A DNA stretch of 64,000 nt, from assembly GCF_040276065.1 (NCBI RefSeq), contig NZ_JBELOI010000014.1, positions 30,237 to 94,236 of the forward strand, given 5' to 3'. Made by a program: the position numbers and the translations under genes. Positions 33,404 through 41,634 of the stretch are shown here, in pieces. This DNA is from Castellaniella sp040276065 (lineage in GTDB: Bacteria > Pseudomonadota > Gammaproteobacteria > Burkholderiales > Burkholderiaceae_B). Under the pieces are notes generated by a model that worked only from the letters and a program-made list of their open reading frames with translations, made no database searches and was not told where the DNA came from. Every line of letters begins with the position of its first letter. Within the stretch, counting starts at the first letter, position 1.

Positions 33404-34093
33404 TCAGAGTCCGAGATATCGAAACAGGGTGGCATCGTCGATCGAGCCGACGGTGCCTTCATAGCGGGTGGTGCCGCGCTCCAGGATGTAGAAGCGCTGG
33501 CAGTGGTCGAGCGCGATGCGGACGTTCTGCTCGACCAGCAGGACGCCGACCCCTCGGTTCGCGATGCGCTGGATGATTTCACCGACTTCGTGCGCCAGTG
33601 CCGGAGACAGGGCCGCCGTCGGTTCGTCGAAAAGCATGAGTTCCGGATCACCGACGAGCGCGCGGCCGATGGCGACCATCTGGCGTTCGCCTCCGCTCAG
33701 CGATCCCGCGGGCTGCTGGAGCCTGGATTCCAGTTTCGGGAACAGCTCGAAGACAGGGGACAGGTCGATGTCTCGGCGCCCCGTCTTGACCATACCGATC
33801 TTGAGATTGTCCAGGACGCTCAGCGCACCGAAGACGTTGTTATGTTGCGGCACGTAGCCGATGCCCAGGCACGGAATCCGATGGGGTGGCATGCGCGTCA
33901 GTTCCTGGCCCTGATAGCGGATGTGGCCGGATGTGGCTGGCGTCAGTCCTAGAACCGTTTTCAAGACGGTGCTCTTGCCGACGCTATTCCTCCCCAACAG
34001 GGCCACGAAGTCTCCCTTGCCCACCTGGATCGAGAGGCCCTTGAGGACATGGCTGCGGCCGTAGTGGGTGTGGACGTTTTCAAGCGCCAGCAT
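33404..34093 (-). CDS. Liv-type ABC ATPase, LivF (second system)
   Basis: A 229-residue LivF-family ATPase. Walker A is LGRNSVGKST, with Arg-Asn-Ser in place of the common PNGAG wording but with GKST intact; the signature is SLSGGERQM and Walker B is LMLFDEPTAALSP. The ATG at 34093 was chosen; upstream codons overlap LivG. The LivG stop lies inside its first codons (14-base overlap). It partners LivG, LivM and LivH of the island's own importer. Confidence 0.92.
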   Translation of the reverse strand: MLALENVHTHYGRSHVLKGLSIQVGKGDFVALLGRNSVGKSTVLKTVLGLTPATSGHIRYQGQELTRMPPHRIPCLGIGYVPQHNNVFGALSVLDNLKIGMVKTGRRDIDLSPVFELFPKLESRLQQPAGSLSGGERQMVAIGRALVGDPELMLFDEPTAALSPALAHEVGEIIQRIANRGVGVLLVEQNVRIALDHCQRFYILERGTTRYEGTVGSIDDATLFRYLGL

Positions 34094-34859
34094 GTGTGCC
34101 CCCCTTGATGCCGCCTTTGACGTGCACTTGATGGCCCAGGTAGATACGCTGGACGGTTTCGTTCGACATGATGTCCCCGGGTGCGCCTTCCAGCAGGAGT
34201 TCACCGTTGTAGAGCACGGTGATAGCGTCGGCGATCTCGAGCACGACTTCGATGTCGTGTTCGATCACGATAATGGTCATGCGCTGCGCGAGGTGCTTGA
34301 TGAGAGCCGCCATCGTGGCGGTTTCCTTGACGCCCAGACCCGCGGTCGGTTCGTCGAGCATCAGCAGGCGCGGATCAGTGCTCAGAGCCGTACCGATGTC
34401 GAGCATTCGCTGTTGCCCATAGGAAAGCTCGCCGGCCGGGATATGGCCACGCTCGCCAAGGCCGATGCTCTCGAGGATCGAGCGCGCGCGCGCTTCGAGC
34501 TCCTGGGTCCGGCGCCGGGGTGTGAAGGGGTTGAGCGATCCGAGCCTGGCGTTGACCCCCAGCCAGATGTTCTCGAGCGCGGTGAGTTCGGGGAAAGCGC
34601 TGGTCAACTGGAAAGTCCTGGAAATACCCATGCGCGCAATCTGTTCGGGATTCTTGCCGGCGATGCTGCGGCCCTCGAAAAGAACCTCGCCGCCCGAACA
34701 GGGCAGGGTGCCGGTGATCACATTGAACAGCGTGGTCTTGCCCGCGCCGTTGGGGCCGATGATTGCGCGCACGCTGCCTTCCGGAACACCAAAGTCCAGC
34801 GAGGAGATGGCTTTCAGGCCTGAAAAGCTGCGGGTCAGACCGCGGGTCTCCAAGATCAT
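34080..34859 (-). CDS. Liv-type ABC ATPase, LivG (second system)
   Basis: A 259-residue LivG-family ATPase. Walker A is GPNGAGKTT, the signature is ELSYGQQRMLDIG (the Tyr variant common in LivG), and Walker B is LLMLDEPTAGLG with the switch region VIEHDIEVV. The start MILETRGLTRSF overlaps the LivM stop by four bases (ATGA). The much longer upstream open frame is a LivM shadow. Confidence 0.92.
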   Translation of the reverse strand: MILETRGLTRSFSGLKAISSLDFGVPEGSVRAIIGPNGAGKTTLFNVITGTLPCSGGEVLFEGRSIAGKNPEQIARMGISRTFQLTSAFPELTALENIWLGVNARLGSLNPFTPRRRTQELEARARSILESIGLGERGHIPAGELSYGQQRMLDIGTALSTDPRLLMLDEPTAGLGVKETATMAALIKHLAQRMTIIVIEHDIEVVLEIADAITVLYNGELLLEGAPGDIMSNETVQRIYLGHQVHVKGGIKGGTHAGA

Positions 34860-35842
34860 GTCTGTTCTCTGTTCGTCGTGACGTCGGAGGATGCGGGCGC
34901 ACGGCCGGCCTCCCAGGCGTCGCGGATTTGCTGGAAGGCACCGGCCAGGCCGCCGCGCAGAAAGATGACGGACAGGATCATGATAGAACCCACCAGGATG
35001 GGGTAGATGTCGATCAGGTAGCTGCTTAGCACCTCGCGGCCCCAGATCAGCAGCGATGCGCCGAGGATGGGTCCGATCAGTGAGCCTGCGCCTCCGACCA
35101 TGGCCCACATCACGGCTTCGCCGGACAAGATCCAGCTCAAGAATTCCGAGTTGACGTAGCCCGAGAACAATGCGTACATCCCTCCGGATAGTCCTGCCAG
35201 TGTTCCCGATATCGTGAACGACAGCATCTTCAGGCGCGCAACGGGATAACCTAGGTAGCGGGCGCGGTCGTCGTTTTCGCGCAGGCCGCGAAACAGCCGC
35301 CCCAGCGGCGAAGTCAACAGGAACCAGATAAAGAAAATGGCGAGAATGGCCAGGATGGAGAGGAAGTAATAGGATACTTTCGGATCGCCGAGTGCGTAGA
35401 CGCTGAAGAGTTCGGGCCGCGCAAAGCTGATACCGTCTTCAGCATTGGTCAGGCTGCGCCAGCCAGTGCCGAGGTAGTACAGGATGAGCCCGACGATCAG
35501 GGTGATCAGGGCAAAGTAGTGGCCCTTGAGCCGGACGGCCACAGCTGCGACCACGATCGCCAGGATGGCTGTGCTGCCGACTGCAGCCAGCAAGGCGGTG
35601 GCGAGGCCGGCATCGAGCTTCGTGATTGTCAGCGCGACAGCATAGGCACCGACACCAAAGAACCCGGCATGACCAAAGCTCATCATACCCGTGTGCCCGT
35701 AGAGGACGCCGATGGAGAGCGCGAACATGGAGTAGATCAGCAGCTCTACTGTCAGCGCTTGGGCGAATGCTCCCGCGAAGTGAGGCAGCAGCAGGACCAG
35801 AGCCAGCCCCGCAAGGGCTGTCAGAACATGTGCGCGCGTCAT
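34856..35842 (-). CDS. Liv-type ABC permease, LivM (second system)
   Basis: A 328-residue LivM-family permease. The motif GMMSFGHAGFFGVGAYAVAL is the family hallmark, and later segments include RLKGHYFALITLIVGLIL and PLGRLFRGLRENDDRARYLG, the cytoplasmic ATPase-coupling loop. The start at 35842 overlaps LivH by four bases. Around nine membrane helices are visible. Confidence 0.93.
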   Translation of the reverse strand: MTRAHVLTALAGLALVLLLPHFAGAFAQALTVELLIYSMFALSIGVLYGHTGMMSFGHAGFFGVGAYAVALTITKLDAGLATALLAAVGSTAILAIVVAAVAVRLKGHYFALITLIVGLILYYLGTGWRSLTNAEDGISFARPELFSVYALGDPKVSYYFLSILAILAIFFIWFLLTSPLGRLFRGLRENDDRARYLGYPVARLKMLSFTISGTLAGLSGGMYALFSGYVNSEFLSWILSGEAVMWAMVGGAGSLIGPILGASLLIWGREVLSSYLIDIYPILVGSIMILSVIFLRGGLAGAFQQIRDAWEAGRAPASSDVTTNREQT

Positions 35843-36720
35843 GCCAGCCGCTCCCGCTCGAGAAGACCTTTGCGGCGGATGAGGACCCATGCCAGGACGG
35901 CCAGCAGCGCCAGAACCTTGGCTTGCAAGGGAGTGATCAGCAGCGCCAGGACCGCCTGAATGATCTGGTACACCATGGCGACCACGACGGTGCCGAAGAG
36001 ATTTCCGAATCCCGCGGCGATGACGACGATGAACGCGTCCATGATGATGTCGATCCCCATGTCGTATCGCACCTGCAGCACAGGCGCCGCCAGGACCCCC
36101 GCGATTCCCGCGAGCGCTGAGCCCAGGCAGAACACCACGGTCACCACTTGGCGCGCGGGAATACCCATCGCCGTCGCGACAGCCCGGTTTTGCTGAACCG
36201 CCTGGATCCATGTGCCGTAGGTCGAGCGGTGAAGAAAGACCCAGAGCGCCAGGATGATCACCGCTGCAACGCCGGCCATGACGAATCGGTACAGCGGATA
36301 GGTCCGTCCCAGGATGGGGATGAGCGTGTCGATTGGCATTTCGGCGGAGCGGGGGGCGCCGCCAATGATCAGGAACAGTGCGTGTTGCAGGATGAACATC
36401 AGGCCGAATGTCGTGACCAGGCTATAGATCGGCGGGCGGGACATGATCGGCCGGATGGTAAGGTGATAGGCCACAAGACCGATCAGGGCTACGGCCAGGG
36501 GCGCCACCAGTAACGCCAGCAGGAAACCCACCTGTGGAGACTGCGTGGCCTGCACCAGCCACCACGAAATGGCGGCACCGATCGCATACAGCGTGCCGTG
36601 GGCGACGTTGATGATGTCCAGATATCCGAAAATCAGGGTCAGGCCCAGCGCCAGTAGCGCGAGTACCCAGGCCCATACGACGGCATTCAGTATTTGGAAG
36701 GCGAATGCTTCTAAGCCCAT
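35839..36720 (-). CDS. Liv-type ABC permease, LivH (second system)
   Basis: A 293-residue LivH-family permease with the typical early segment LALLALGLTLIFGYLDIINV and the coupling loop WIQAVQQNRAVATAMGIP. It starts 48 bp after the binding-protein stop. It diverges from the first LivH in the window, so the two Liv systems are separate importers and not a recent duplication. Confidence 0.93.
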   Translation of the reverse strand: MGLEAFAFQILNAVVWAWVLALLALGLTLIFGYLDIINVAHGTLYAIGAAISWWLVQATQSPQVGFLLALLVAPLAVALIGLVAYHLTIRPIMSRPPIYSLVTTFGLMFILQHALFLIIGGAPRSAEMPIDTLIPILGRTYPLYRFVMAGVAAVIILALWVFLHRSTYGTWIQAVQQNRAVATAMGIPARQVVTVVFCLGSALAGIAGVLAAPVLQVRYDMGIDIIMDAFIVVIAAGFGNLFGTVVVAMVYQIIQAVLALLITPLQAKVLALLAVLAWVLIRRKGLLERERLA

Positions 36721-36768
36721 GCTCGACCACCTGCAGGAGAATTGTTCGGTTGCGGGATCTGAGGCGGG

Positions 36769-38055
36769 TCAGAGCGCTTCGGTGCGGTAGTCGACCTCTG
36801 GCGGATATCCGAGCTGGTCGGGTTCTATATACGTGACGACCTCGAGTCGATCGTTGCGCACAGTCTCGATGTATTGCCTGTGCACGATCTGGTGATCCTC
36901 GGGCCGGAAGCTGAAATCGCCTTGAGGGTAACCGATGCTACCCTTGCCGGTGAGCCCCTCCATGGCCTGGATGAACTTTGGATGGTCGCTGCGCGACCCC
37001 CAGCCGGATTGTTCGATCGCCTGCTTGATCTGGAAGATCGCCTGCCATGCGACGAAGCTGTACGGCAGATTGGCGACCCGGCCTGTGGATTTCTCCGTGC
37101 CTTCGCCATCGACGCCGATGGCCGACCGATAGGCCTCATCAAACGCTTTCAACGCATCGGGCACATCCACTGACCGCCGTGGATACATGGTCGTGTACCA
37201 GCTACCCTTTGCGCCAGGACCCAGGTCGGGCACGCTGGAGCCGCTGGTCACCGCGATATTGCCCACTACGGTGATGTCGTTCAGCAGTCCCATGCTGTAG
37301 GCTTGGCGCAGGAAGCGAACAGCGTCGCCGCCCGTCATTCCGACCACCAGTGTGTCGAAGCTTCGCGGGTCGATATTGTTCAGGTAGGGGGCAAAGTCCG
37401 CGGTGCCAAGCGGGATGAAGGATTCGCCGATGATCTGCCCGCCTTGCTCAGAAACGTAGGTCTTCGTCTCTTTGACGAGCGAGCGGCCCCAGGCGTAGTC
37501 CGCACCGATAAAGTAATAGCGTGGCTTTAGCTCCTTCAAGGCCACCAGCGCCATCGCCTTCATCTGCTGCCGGATGTTGTTCACCCCGCGGAAGATCCAT
37601 CGATTGCCCTTGGTGGTTGTCGTTTCGAGCGCGGTGCCAGAGGCAAAATAGGGCGTCTTCAGCTCCTTGGCGACGGGGGCCGAGGCGATGTTGTGCCCGG
37701 AATGGGTCGCGCCCACCACAAAGTCCACGCCACGATCCAGGACTAGGCTGCGAAACTTGCGCAGCGCGGTCTGCGTGTTGGTTTCGGTGTCCTCGGTATG
37801 AAGTTCTATGGGGCGGCCTCCGATGCCGCCGTTGCTGTTTACCCACTTGGCGGCCGCCTTGACAGCTACATCGTTCCAGGTGCCGTCCATCGATAGGGTG
37901 CCGGTCAGGTCGTGCGTGCAACCGATGAGAATGGGCTTTGTGTTTTGGGCCATCAGGGCGGGTGGGTAAATGCCGGCGAGGGTGGCCACCCCGGCGAGGC
38001 GCGCCGTGTTTTGCAGGAGGCTCCTGCGGCTGCGGTTTTCGATGGGATTATTCAT
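36769..38055 (-). CDS. Liv-type substrate-binding protein with Tat-like signal (second system)
   Basis: A 428-residue type I periplasmic-binding protein. The N terminus carries a twin-arginine motif SRRSLLQ before the hydrophobic stretch, ending near PALMAQN, so export may be by Tat. The core opens with KPILIGCTHDLTGTLSMDG, typical of amide/urea/branched-chain-type receptors. A CGGAGA Shine-Dalgarno precedes the ATG. It heads the operon binding protein, LivHMGF, IlvD/Edd, SDR, whose promoter region holds operator copy 4. Confidence 0.92.
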   Translation of the reverse strand: MNNPIENRSRRSLLQNTARLAGVATLAGIYPPALMAQNTKPILIGCTHDLTGTLSMDGTWNDVAVKAAAKWVNSNGGIGGRPIELHTEDTETNTQTALRKFRSLVLDRGVDFVVGATHSGHNIASAPVAKELKTPYFASGTALETTTTKGNRWIFRGVNNIRQQMKAMALVALKELKPRYYFIGADYAWGRSLVKETKTYVSEQGGQIIGESFIPLGTADFAPYLNNIDPRSFDTLVVGMTGGDAVRFLRQAYSMGLLNDITVVGNIAVTSGSSVPDLGPGAKGSWYTTMYPRRSVDVPDALKAFDEAYRSAIGVDGEGTEKSTGRVANLPYSFVAWQAIFQIKQAIEQSGWGSRSDHPKFIQAMEGLTGKGSIGYPQGDFSFRPEDHQIVHRQYIETVRNDRLEVVTYIEPDQLGYPPEVDYRTEAL

Positions 38056-38137
38056 GTTTGTCTCCGTTTTGTTTTATAGGGCGGTCTGTAGCCCGATAGA
38101 ATTCTGGAATGCACAGATTTGCAGGTTATTTATGTCA

Positions 38138-38154
38138 GTTCTAATATTTAGAAC
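38138..38154. promoter_or_regulatory. Putative IclR operator (copy 4 of 4)
   Basis: GTTCTAATATTTAGAAC: seven-base arms GTTCTAA and TTAGAAC are perfectly complementary around a three-base centre. This is the best copy of the motif. It lies 82 bp upstream of the Liv binding-protein start on the minus strand. Confidence 0.7.
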
Positions 38155-38534
38155 GTCGTACCACTTATATTTTTTGCATGATACTCAGCGAAATTACCGC
38201 ATGTCAATAAAGAGTTGTTCCAGATGCGAACCGCTCTCGTCCACCTCGGCTGTCGAGTGGCCGGGTGCCGTGATTTGCGCTTTGTCCGGCCGTATGTAAC
38301 CCTTCAGGGACGGCCTGCTGAGCGACGCATTGCCCATCATCACCTGGGCCACAGGAGAGATTTTCTTCGATAGCGGCGGTGATGACGTTGAGTTTGGTGG
38401 TTTAGCTGCGGCCGATCTCGGACTCGTCGATGTCGATAGGGGTCAAGCGGGTCCTGGAGCCGAAGGTGAACTTCGAATCCCGCACGCTATAGTCGGTTTT
38501 CGCAAGACGCGTGGTTGCTGGGAGAATCAGGCCG
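38155..38534. other. Gene-poor stretch, probable decayed coding DNA
   Basis: No intact gene is seen. On the minus strand a short frame at 38194-38340 encodes 48 residues (starting MMGNASLSRPSLKGYIRPDK), and another broken frame with YWNNGLILPATTRL lies to its right in a different register. Neither matches a family I recognise. The left edge is the AT-rich control region of the Liv operon. The pattern of open but shifted frames suggests a degraded gene. Confidence 0.4.
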
Positions 38535-38624
38535 TTATTCCAGTACATTGCGTTGGCAGTGGGCTGTCCAGTATCCGGACTCGCCGGCCACCAGCATGCG
38601 CAGGCTTGTGTTTTCCCGGGTCAT
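38535..38624 (-). pseudogene. Truncated 29-codon gene start, translationally coupled to the epimerase
   Basis: An ATG at 38624-38622 shares ATGA with the stop of the isomerase/epimerase gene and opens a frame MTRENTSLRMLVAGESGYW that stops after 29 residues. Such an overlap normally marks a real downstream gene, so this looks like the surviving start of a lost one. MLVAGES resembles the start of ThuA-like/glutamine-amidotransferase-fold proteins often found with such epimerases, but this is a weak match. Confidence 0.4.
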
Positions 38625-39433
38625 CGGATTGTCTTCATCAGGGCCTGGCACGCTTCCAGGACCTGGCGCACCCATTCCTGCGGCCCCAGCTCGGATGTGC
38701 GCCGGTCGTTTGGGATTTCGAGGCTGATGGGCAGATCCGCCGGCAGGTGACCAAACAGGCCGGCGAGATCGAACTCCCCCTCGCCCGGCAGCAGGCGGTC
38801 GCAGCGGGCGGCGTGGATCAAGCCCTCGACTGCATCGGGTCCTTGGCGTGGCCCGTCGCACATCTGCGCGTAATGCAACCACCGGCGCGGCAGCGCCTCG
38901 ATCTCTTCGAGGCGGCCGTCCGAGCGCGCGAAGTGCAAGGCGTCAATCAGGATTCCGCAGCCGGGACGGTCCACCGCCTGGAGGATGCGCACGGTGCTGG
39001 CGATGTTATTGAGCACTGTCCAGGGCATGAATTCGAGGTCCGCGCTCAGTCCAAGCGGCCAGGCGGTGTCGCACAGCGTACCGTATGATTCGATCAGGCG
39101 CGCCTCGATCGGATCGTTGCCGGCCACCAGCACCGCTTTGGCTCCGAGTCTGGCACCGGTTTCGAGGAATGGCAGAAAGTCATCGATGTGAAAATGCTCG
39201 TCGATCCTGATCATCTCCAGATCGAAGATCCGCAACCCGGTATCATCCATCCGGGTGAGCGTCTCCTGGAGCAGGACCGGATCGTCCATCAGGCAGTACG
39301 CGATTCCGCCTGGGGCCGATGGCAGCATCCGGATTCCGGCGGCGTCGTAACCCAGGGTGTGCGCGAGCGAGATCATGTCCGGCGGGGGCAGGGAAAGCGC
39401 CGTCAACTGGGCCAGCGAGAAAACGGGTTTCAT
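38621..39433 (-). CDS. Sugar phosphate isomerase/epimerase-type TIM barrel
   Basis: A 270-residue xylose-isomerase-like TIM barrel. Metal-site candidates are Glu in DLEMIRIDEHF and ADLEFMPWT, His in ILIDALHFARSDG, and Glu in ISLEIPNDR, in the order usual for the family. GGAGGATCCCTC precedes the ATG at 39433; upstream codons are not conserved. It isomerises or epimerises a sugar, inosose or hydroxypyruvate-like substrate. It is close to the catabolic island but has no copy of the operator of its own. Confidence 0.87.
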   Translation of the reverse strand: MKPVFSLAQLTALSLPPPDMISLAHTLGYDAAGIRMLPSAPGGIAYCLMDDPVLLQETLTRMDDTGLRIFDLEMIRIDEHFHIDDFLPFLETGARLGAKAVLVAGNDPIEARLIESYGTLCDTAWPLGLSADLEFMPWTVLNNIASTVRILQAVDRPGCGILIDALHFARSDGRLEEIEALPRRWLHYAQMCDGPRQGPDAVEGLIHAARCDRLLPGEGEFDLAGLFGHLPADLPISLEIPNDRRTSELGPQEWVRQVLEACQALMKTIR

Positions 39434-39655
39434 GAGGGATCCTCCATTGGTGTCCAGTCGAGTAGGATGGGCGCAAAGACGCTTGCCGAGGCGGTGCACC
39501 GCCAGTGTAGCCTCCAGGGTCGCAGGGCGTCCCCGCCCACGGACCGGCAAGCCTTCCGAAGCCGACGGTGCTACACTCTGGCCGTCCGGCAAGGACGACG
39601 ACGCGGGTGGAATCCGTGCTGCCCGCGCCTTCCACCAGAACTAGAGGGGGCCTCC

Positions 39656-39877
39656 ATGCACTACATCTATCAGATTCTCGCTGCCATTCTCATCGGCACC
39701 TCGATCGGCGCCCTCATGAGCAAGCGCGGCACCACCCTGTTGGTCGGGGCGCTTGTCGGCATCATTCTGGGCATTGTGGCCATGTTCTCCCCATCGTGGC
39801 CGCCGCTGGCCATCGGGGCCGCGGTGTTCCTCGCCGCGCAGTTCATGCAGCGCGACGTCAAGGCCAACGCCCGTTGA
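39656..39877 (+). CDS. Small hydrophobic membrane protein
   Basis: A 73-residue protein with three hydrophobic stretches (IYQILAAILIGTSIGALM, LVGALVGIILGIVAMF and LAIGAAVFLAAQF), ending in a short basic tail RDVKANAR. A purine-rich AGAGGGGGCC precedes the ATG, and a good terminator follows at 39951. I do not recognise a named family. It stands alone between the epimerase and the MocR gene. Confidence 0.7.
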   Translation: MHYIYQILAAILIGTSIGALMSKRGTTLLVGALVGIILGIVAMFSPSWPPLAIGAAVFLAAQFMQRDVKANAR

Positions 39878-39950
39878 GCCTTGGCCGCGCCTTGCGCGGC
39901 ATGCTTCACCACGCATTCTCCGGCCCGGGGTGGCGCTTGCCCGGCCGCCG

Positions 39951-39977
39951 AGGCCCGTAAAACTTGCGGGCCTTTTT
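39951..39977 (+). terminator. Rho-independent terminator
   Basis: AGGCCCG (39951-39957) pairs with CGGGCCT (39967-39973) around a nine-base loop and is followed by four more T residues. It lies 73 bp after the small membrane protein and is oriented for the plus strand. The minus-strand MocR gene ends beyond it at 40048. Confidence 0.75.
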
Positions 39978-40047
39978 CATGGATACCCATGCTCGGCGCG
40001 CTCCAGCCACAAGCGCCGATGCGGTCCTGGATGCCGCGCTCTTGTGG

Positions 40048-41421
40048 TTACGCCTTCCCCGCCGACCGCTCGCGCATGAAATCAATGAACTTCGGATGCG
40101 TGGCGTAGGCGATGTTCAGGCGCATGGCGGGACGATCGTTGACCCGCTCGGGGATGAACAGGCGGCCCGGGGCGATAAAGATATTCCTCGCCGATGCCTC
40201 CTCGACCAGCCTGGATTCGTCGTCGCCCGGCCTGAGGTAGACCCAGAGGTAGAAGCAGCCCGAGGGTTCGCAGAAGACCTCGAGGCCCAGGCCGCGTACC
40301 GCCTGGAGCGCCTGGGCGGTGGTCTGCGACACCCGGGTGCGCAGCCTGCGCAGGTGTTTCAGGTACTGGCCCGAGGCGATGAAGCCAAACAGCATCCGCT
40401 CGGCGAGGTCCCCCGAGCTGACGACGGTCAGCATCTTGAGGTCGCACAGCGCGCTGGCCCGCGCCGGGTTGGCCGCCAGGTAGCCGACCCGCAGCCCCGC
40501 GGACAGCGTCTTGGAGAATGTCCCGACATAGATGACCCGCTCGAGCTGGTCCAGGGCCGCCAGTCGCGGCGCGTTGGCGGGGAGGATGTCGGCCAGCGGA
40601 TCGTCCTCGACAATGTCAAAGCCGTGCCGCGCCGCGGCTTGCAGCACTCGGTGGCCGATCGGTAGGCTCAGCGAGCTGCCCGTCGGGTTGTGGGCAAGCG
40701 ACTGGGTGAAGAACAGTTTCGGCTTGTACCGGGCGGCCTTGGTGTTCAGTTCATCGATGTCCGGCCCGTTGACCAGCCGGCGCACGCCGACGATGCGGAT
40801 GCCGCCTAGATGCAGCTTGGCGAATAGGGGGTAATAGCCTGGGCTGTCGACCAGCACGGTATCGCCGGGCTCGAGCAGTTGGCGGGCGATCAGGTCCAGG
40901 GCGTGATTTGCGCCCATGGTCGTCAGGATCTGTCCCGGCGTGGCCTCGATGCCGCGCTCGATCAGGCTCTGGGCCAGGTATTCCCGCAGCTTGTCGAATC
41001 CCCATGGATTGCCGTAGTCGTGTGCCTCATTGTCCTCGGGGTGCCGGCCCGGATCGGCGAGGGGCTTGAAATCGGGACGGCCGACCCAGGCACGCGGCGG
41101 GCGGCCCTCGCCGACTCGGACTTCGTAGCGCCGCACGAGCTGCTCGCGCAGCAGCGACACGGCGTCCACCGCCTGCGCCACCGAGATGGCCTTGGGCAAC
41201 GGCTCGCGCTTGGCCTGCGTGGGCACGTAGTACCCCGAGCCCATGCGGGCCTCGAGCTGGCCCATGGCCACCATCCGATCATAGGCCTCGGCCACGGTGT
41301 TCTTGGACATGCCCAGTTCCGCCGCAGCAGTGCGGATGGACCAGATCCTGGCGCCTGGGGGCCAGGTGCCCGCCGCGATGCCGGCGTGAACGTGCTGGAT
41401 GACGGCGTCGATGCGGGTCAT
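40048..41421 (-). CDS. MocR-type GntR regulator with aminotransferase-like domain
   Basis: A 457-residue regulator of the MocR/PdxR class. The GntR winged helix is at about 1-70 (IRTAAAELGMSKNTVAEAYD). A fold-type I aminotransferase-like domain follows, with the probable PLP-binding Lys in YVGTFSKTLSAGLRVG. AGGAGG lies before the ATG at 41421. It is divergent from the TRAP/HMG-CoA reductase operon and is the likely regulator of it, but MocR effectors are usually PLP, amines or amino acids, so the ligand is open. Confidence 0.88.
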   Translation of the reverse strand: MTRIDAVIQHVHAGIAAGTWPPGARIWSIRTAAAELGMSKNTVAEAYDRMVAMGQLEARMGSGYYVPTQAKREPLPKAISVAQAVDAVSLLREQLVRRYEVRVGEGRPPRAWVGRPDFKPLADPGRHPEDNEAHDYGNPWGFDKLREYLAQSLIERGIEATPGQILTTMGANHALDLIARQLLEPGDTVLVDSPGYYPLFAKLHLGGIRIVGVRRLVNGPDIDELNTKAARYKPKLFFTQSLAHNPTGSSLSLPIGHRVLQAAARHGFDIVEDDPLADILPANAPRLAALDQLERVIYVGTFSKTLSAGLRVGYLAANPARASALCDLKMLTVVSSGDLAERMLFGFIASGQYLKHLRRLRTRVSQTTAQALQAVRGLGLEVFCEPSGCFYLWVYLRPGDDESRLVEEASARNIFIAPGRLFIPERVNDRPAMRLNIAYATHPKFIDFMRERSAGKA

Positions 41422-41485
41422 GGGGCCTCCTGTTTCAACCGTCATGGGTCAAAGAAAGGGACGATTTAGTGATTTTTATGAAATT

Positions 41486-41502
41486 GTACCTTTTATCGTA
41501 CC
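41486..41502. promoter_or_regulatory. GTACC direct repeat, possible MocR operator
   Basis: GTACC at 41486-41490 and 41498-41502 form a direct repeat with 12-base periodicity in an AT-rich gap. The repeat lies between the MocR gene and the TRAP operon. MocR proteins typically bind direct repeats about one helical turn apart, which fits. Confidence 0.45.
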
Positions 41503-41634
41503 CATTACCCGCTTATGATCCTTGGGGTCCCGCCTATGGTTCACTGGCGGGACCGAGAACGATAAACGAGGGCGGGCGTGCGGCGCCTGCCATCCGGATC
41601 CAACAACGGGATCCGGAGATCACTGGAGATGACA

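Noticed and set aside
31980..33464. 494-codon plus-strand open frame
   Set aside because: Antisense shadow of the IlvD/Edd gene in high-GC DNA; no recognisable motif.
38330..39088. 252-codon plus-strand open frame
   Set aside because: Covers the antisense of the epimerase and the decayed region; no family features.
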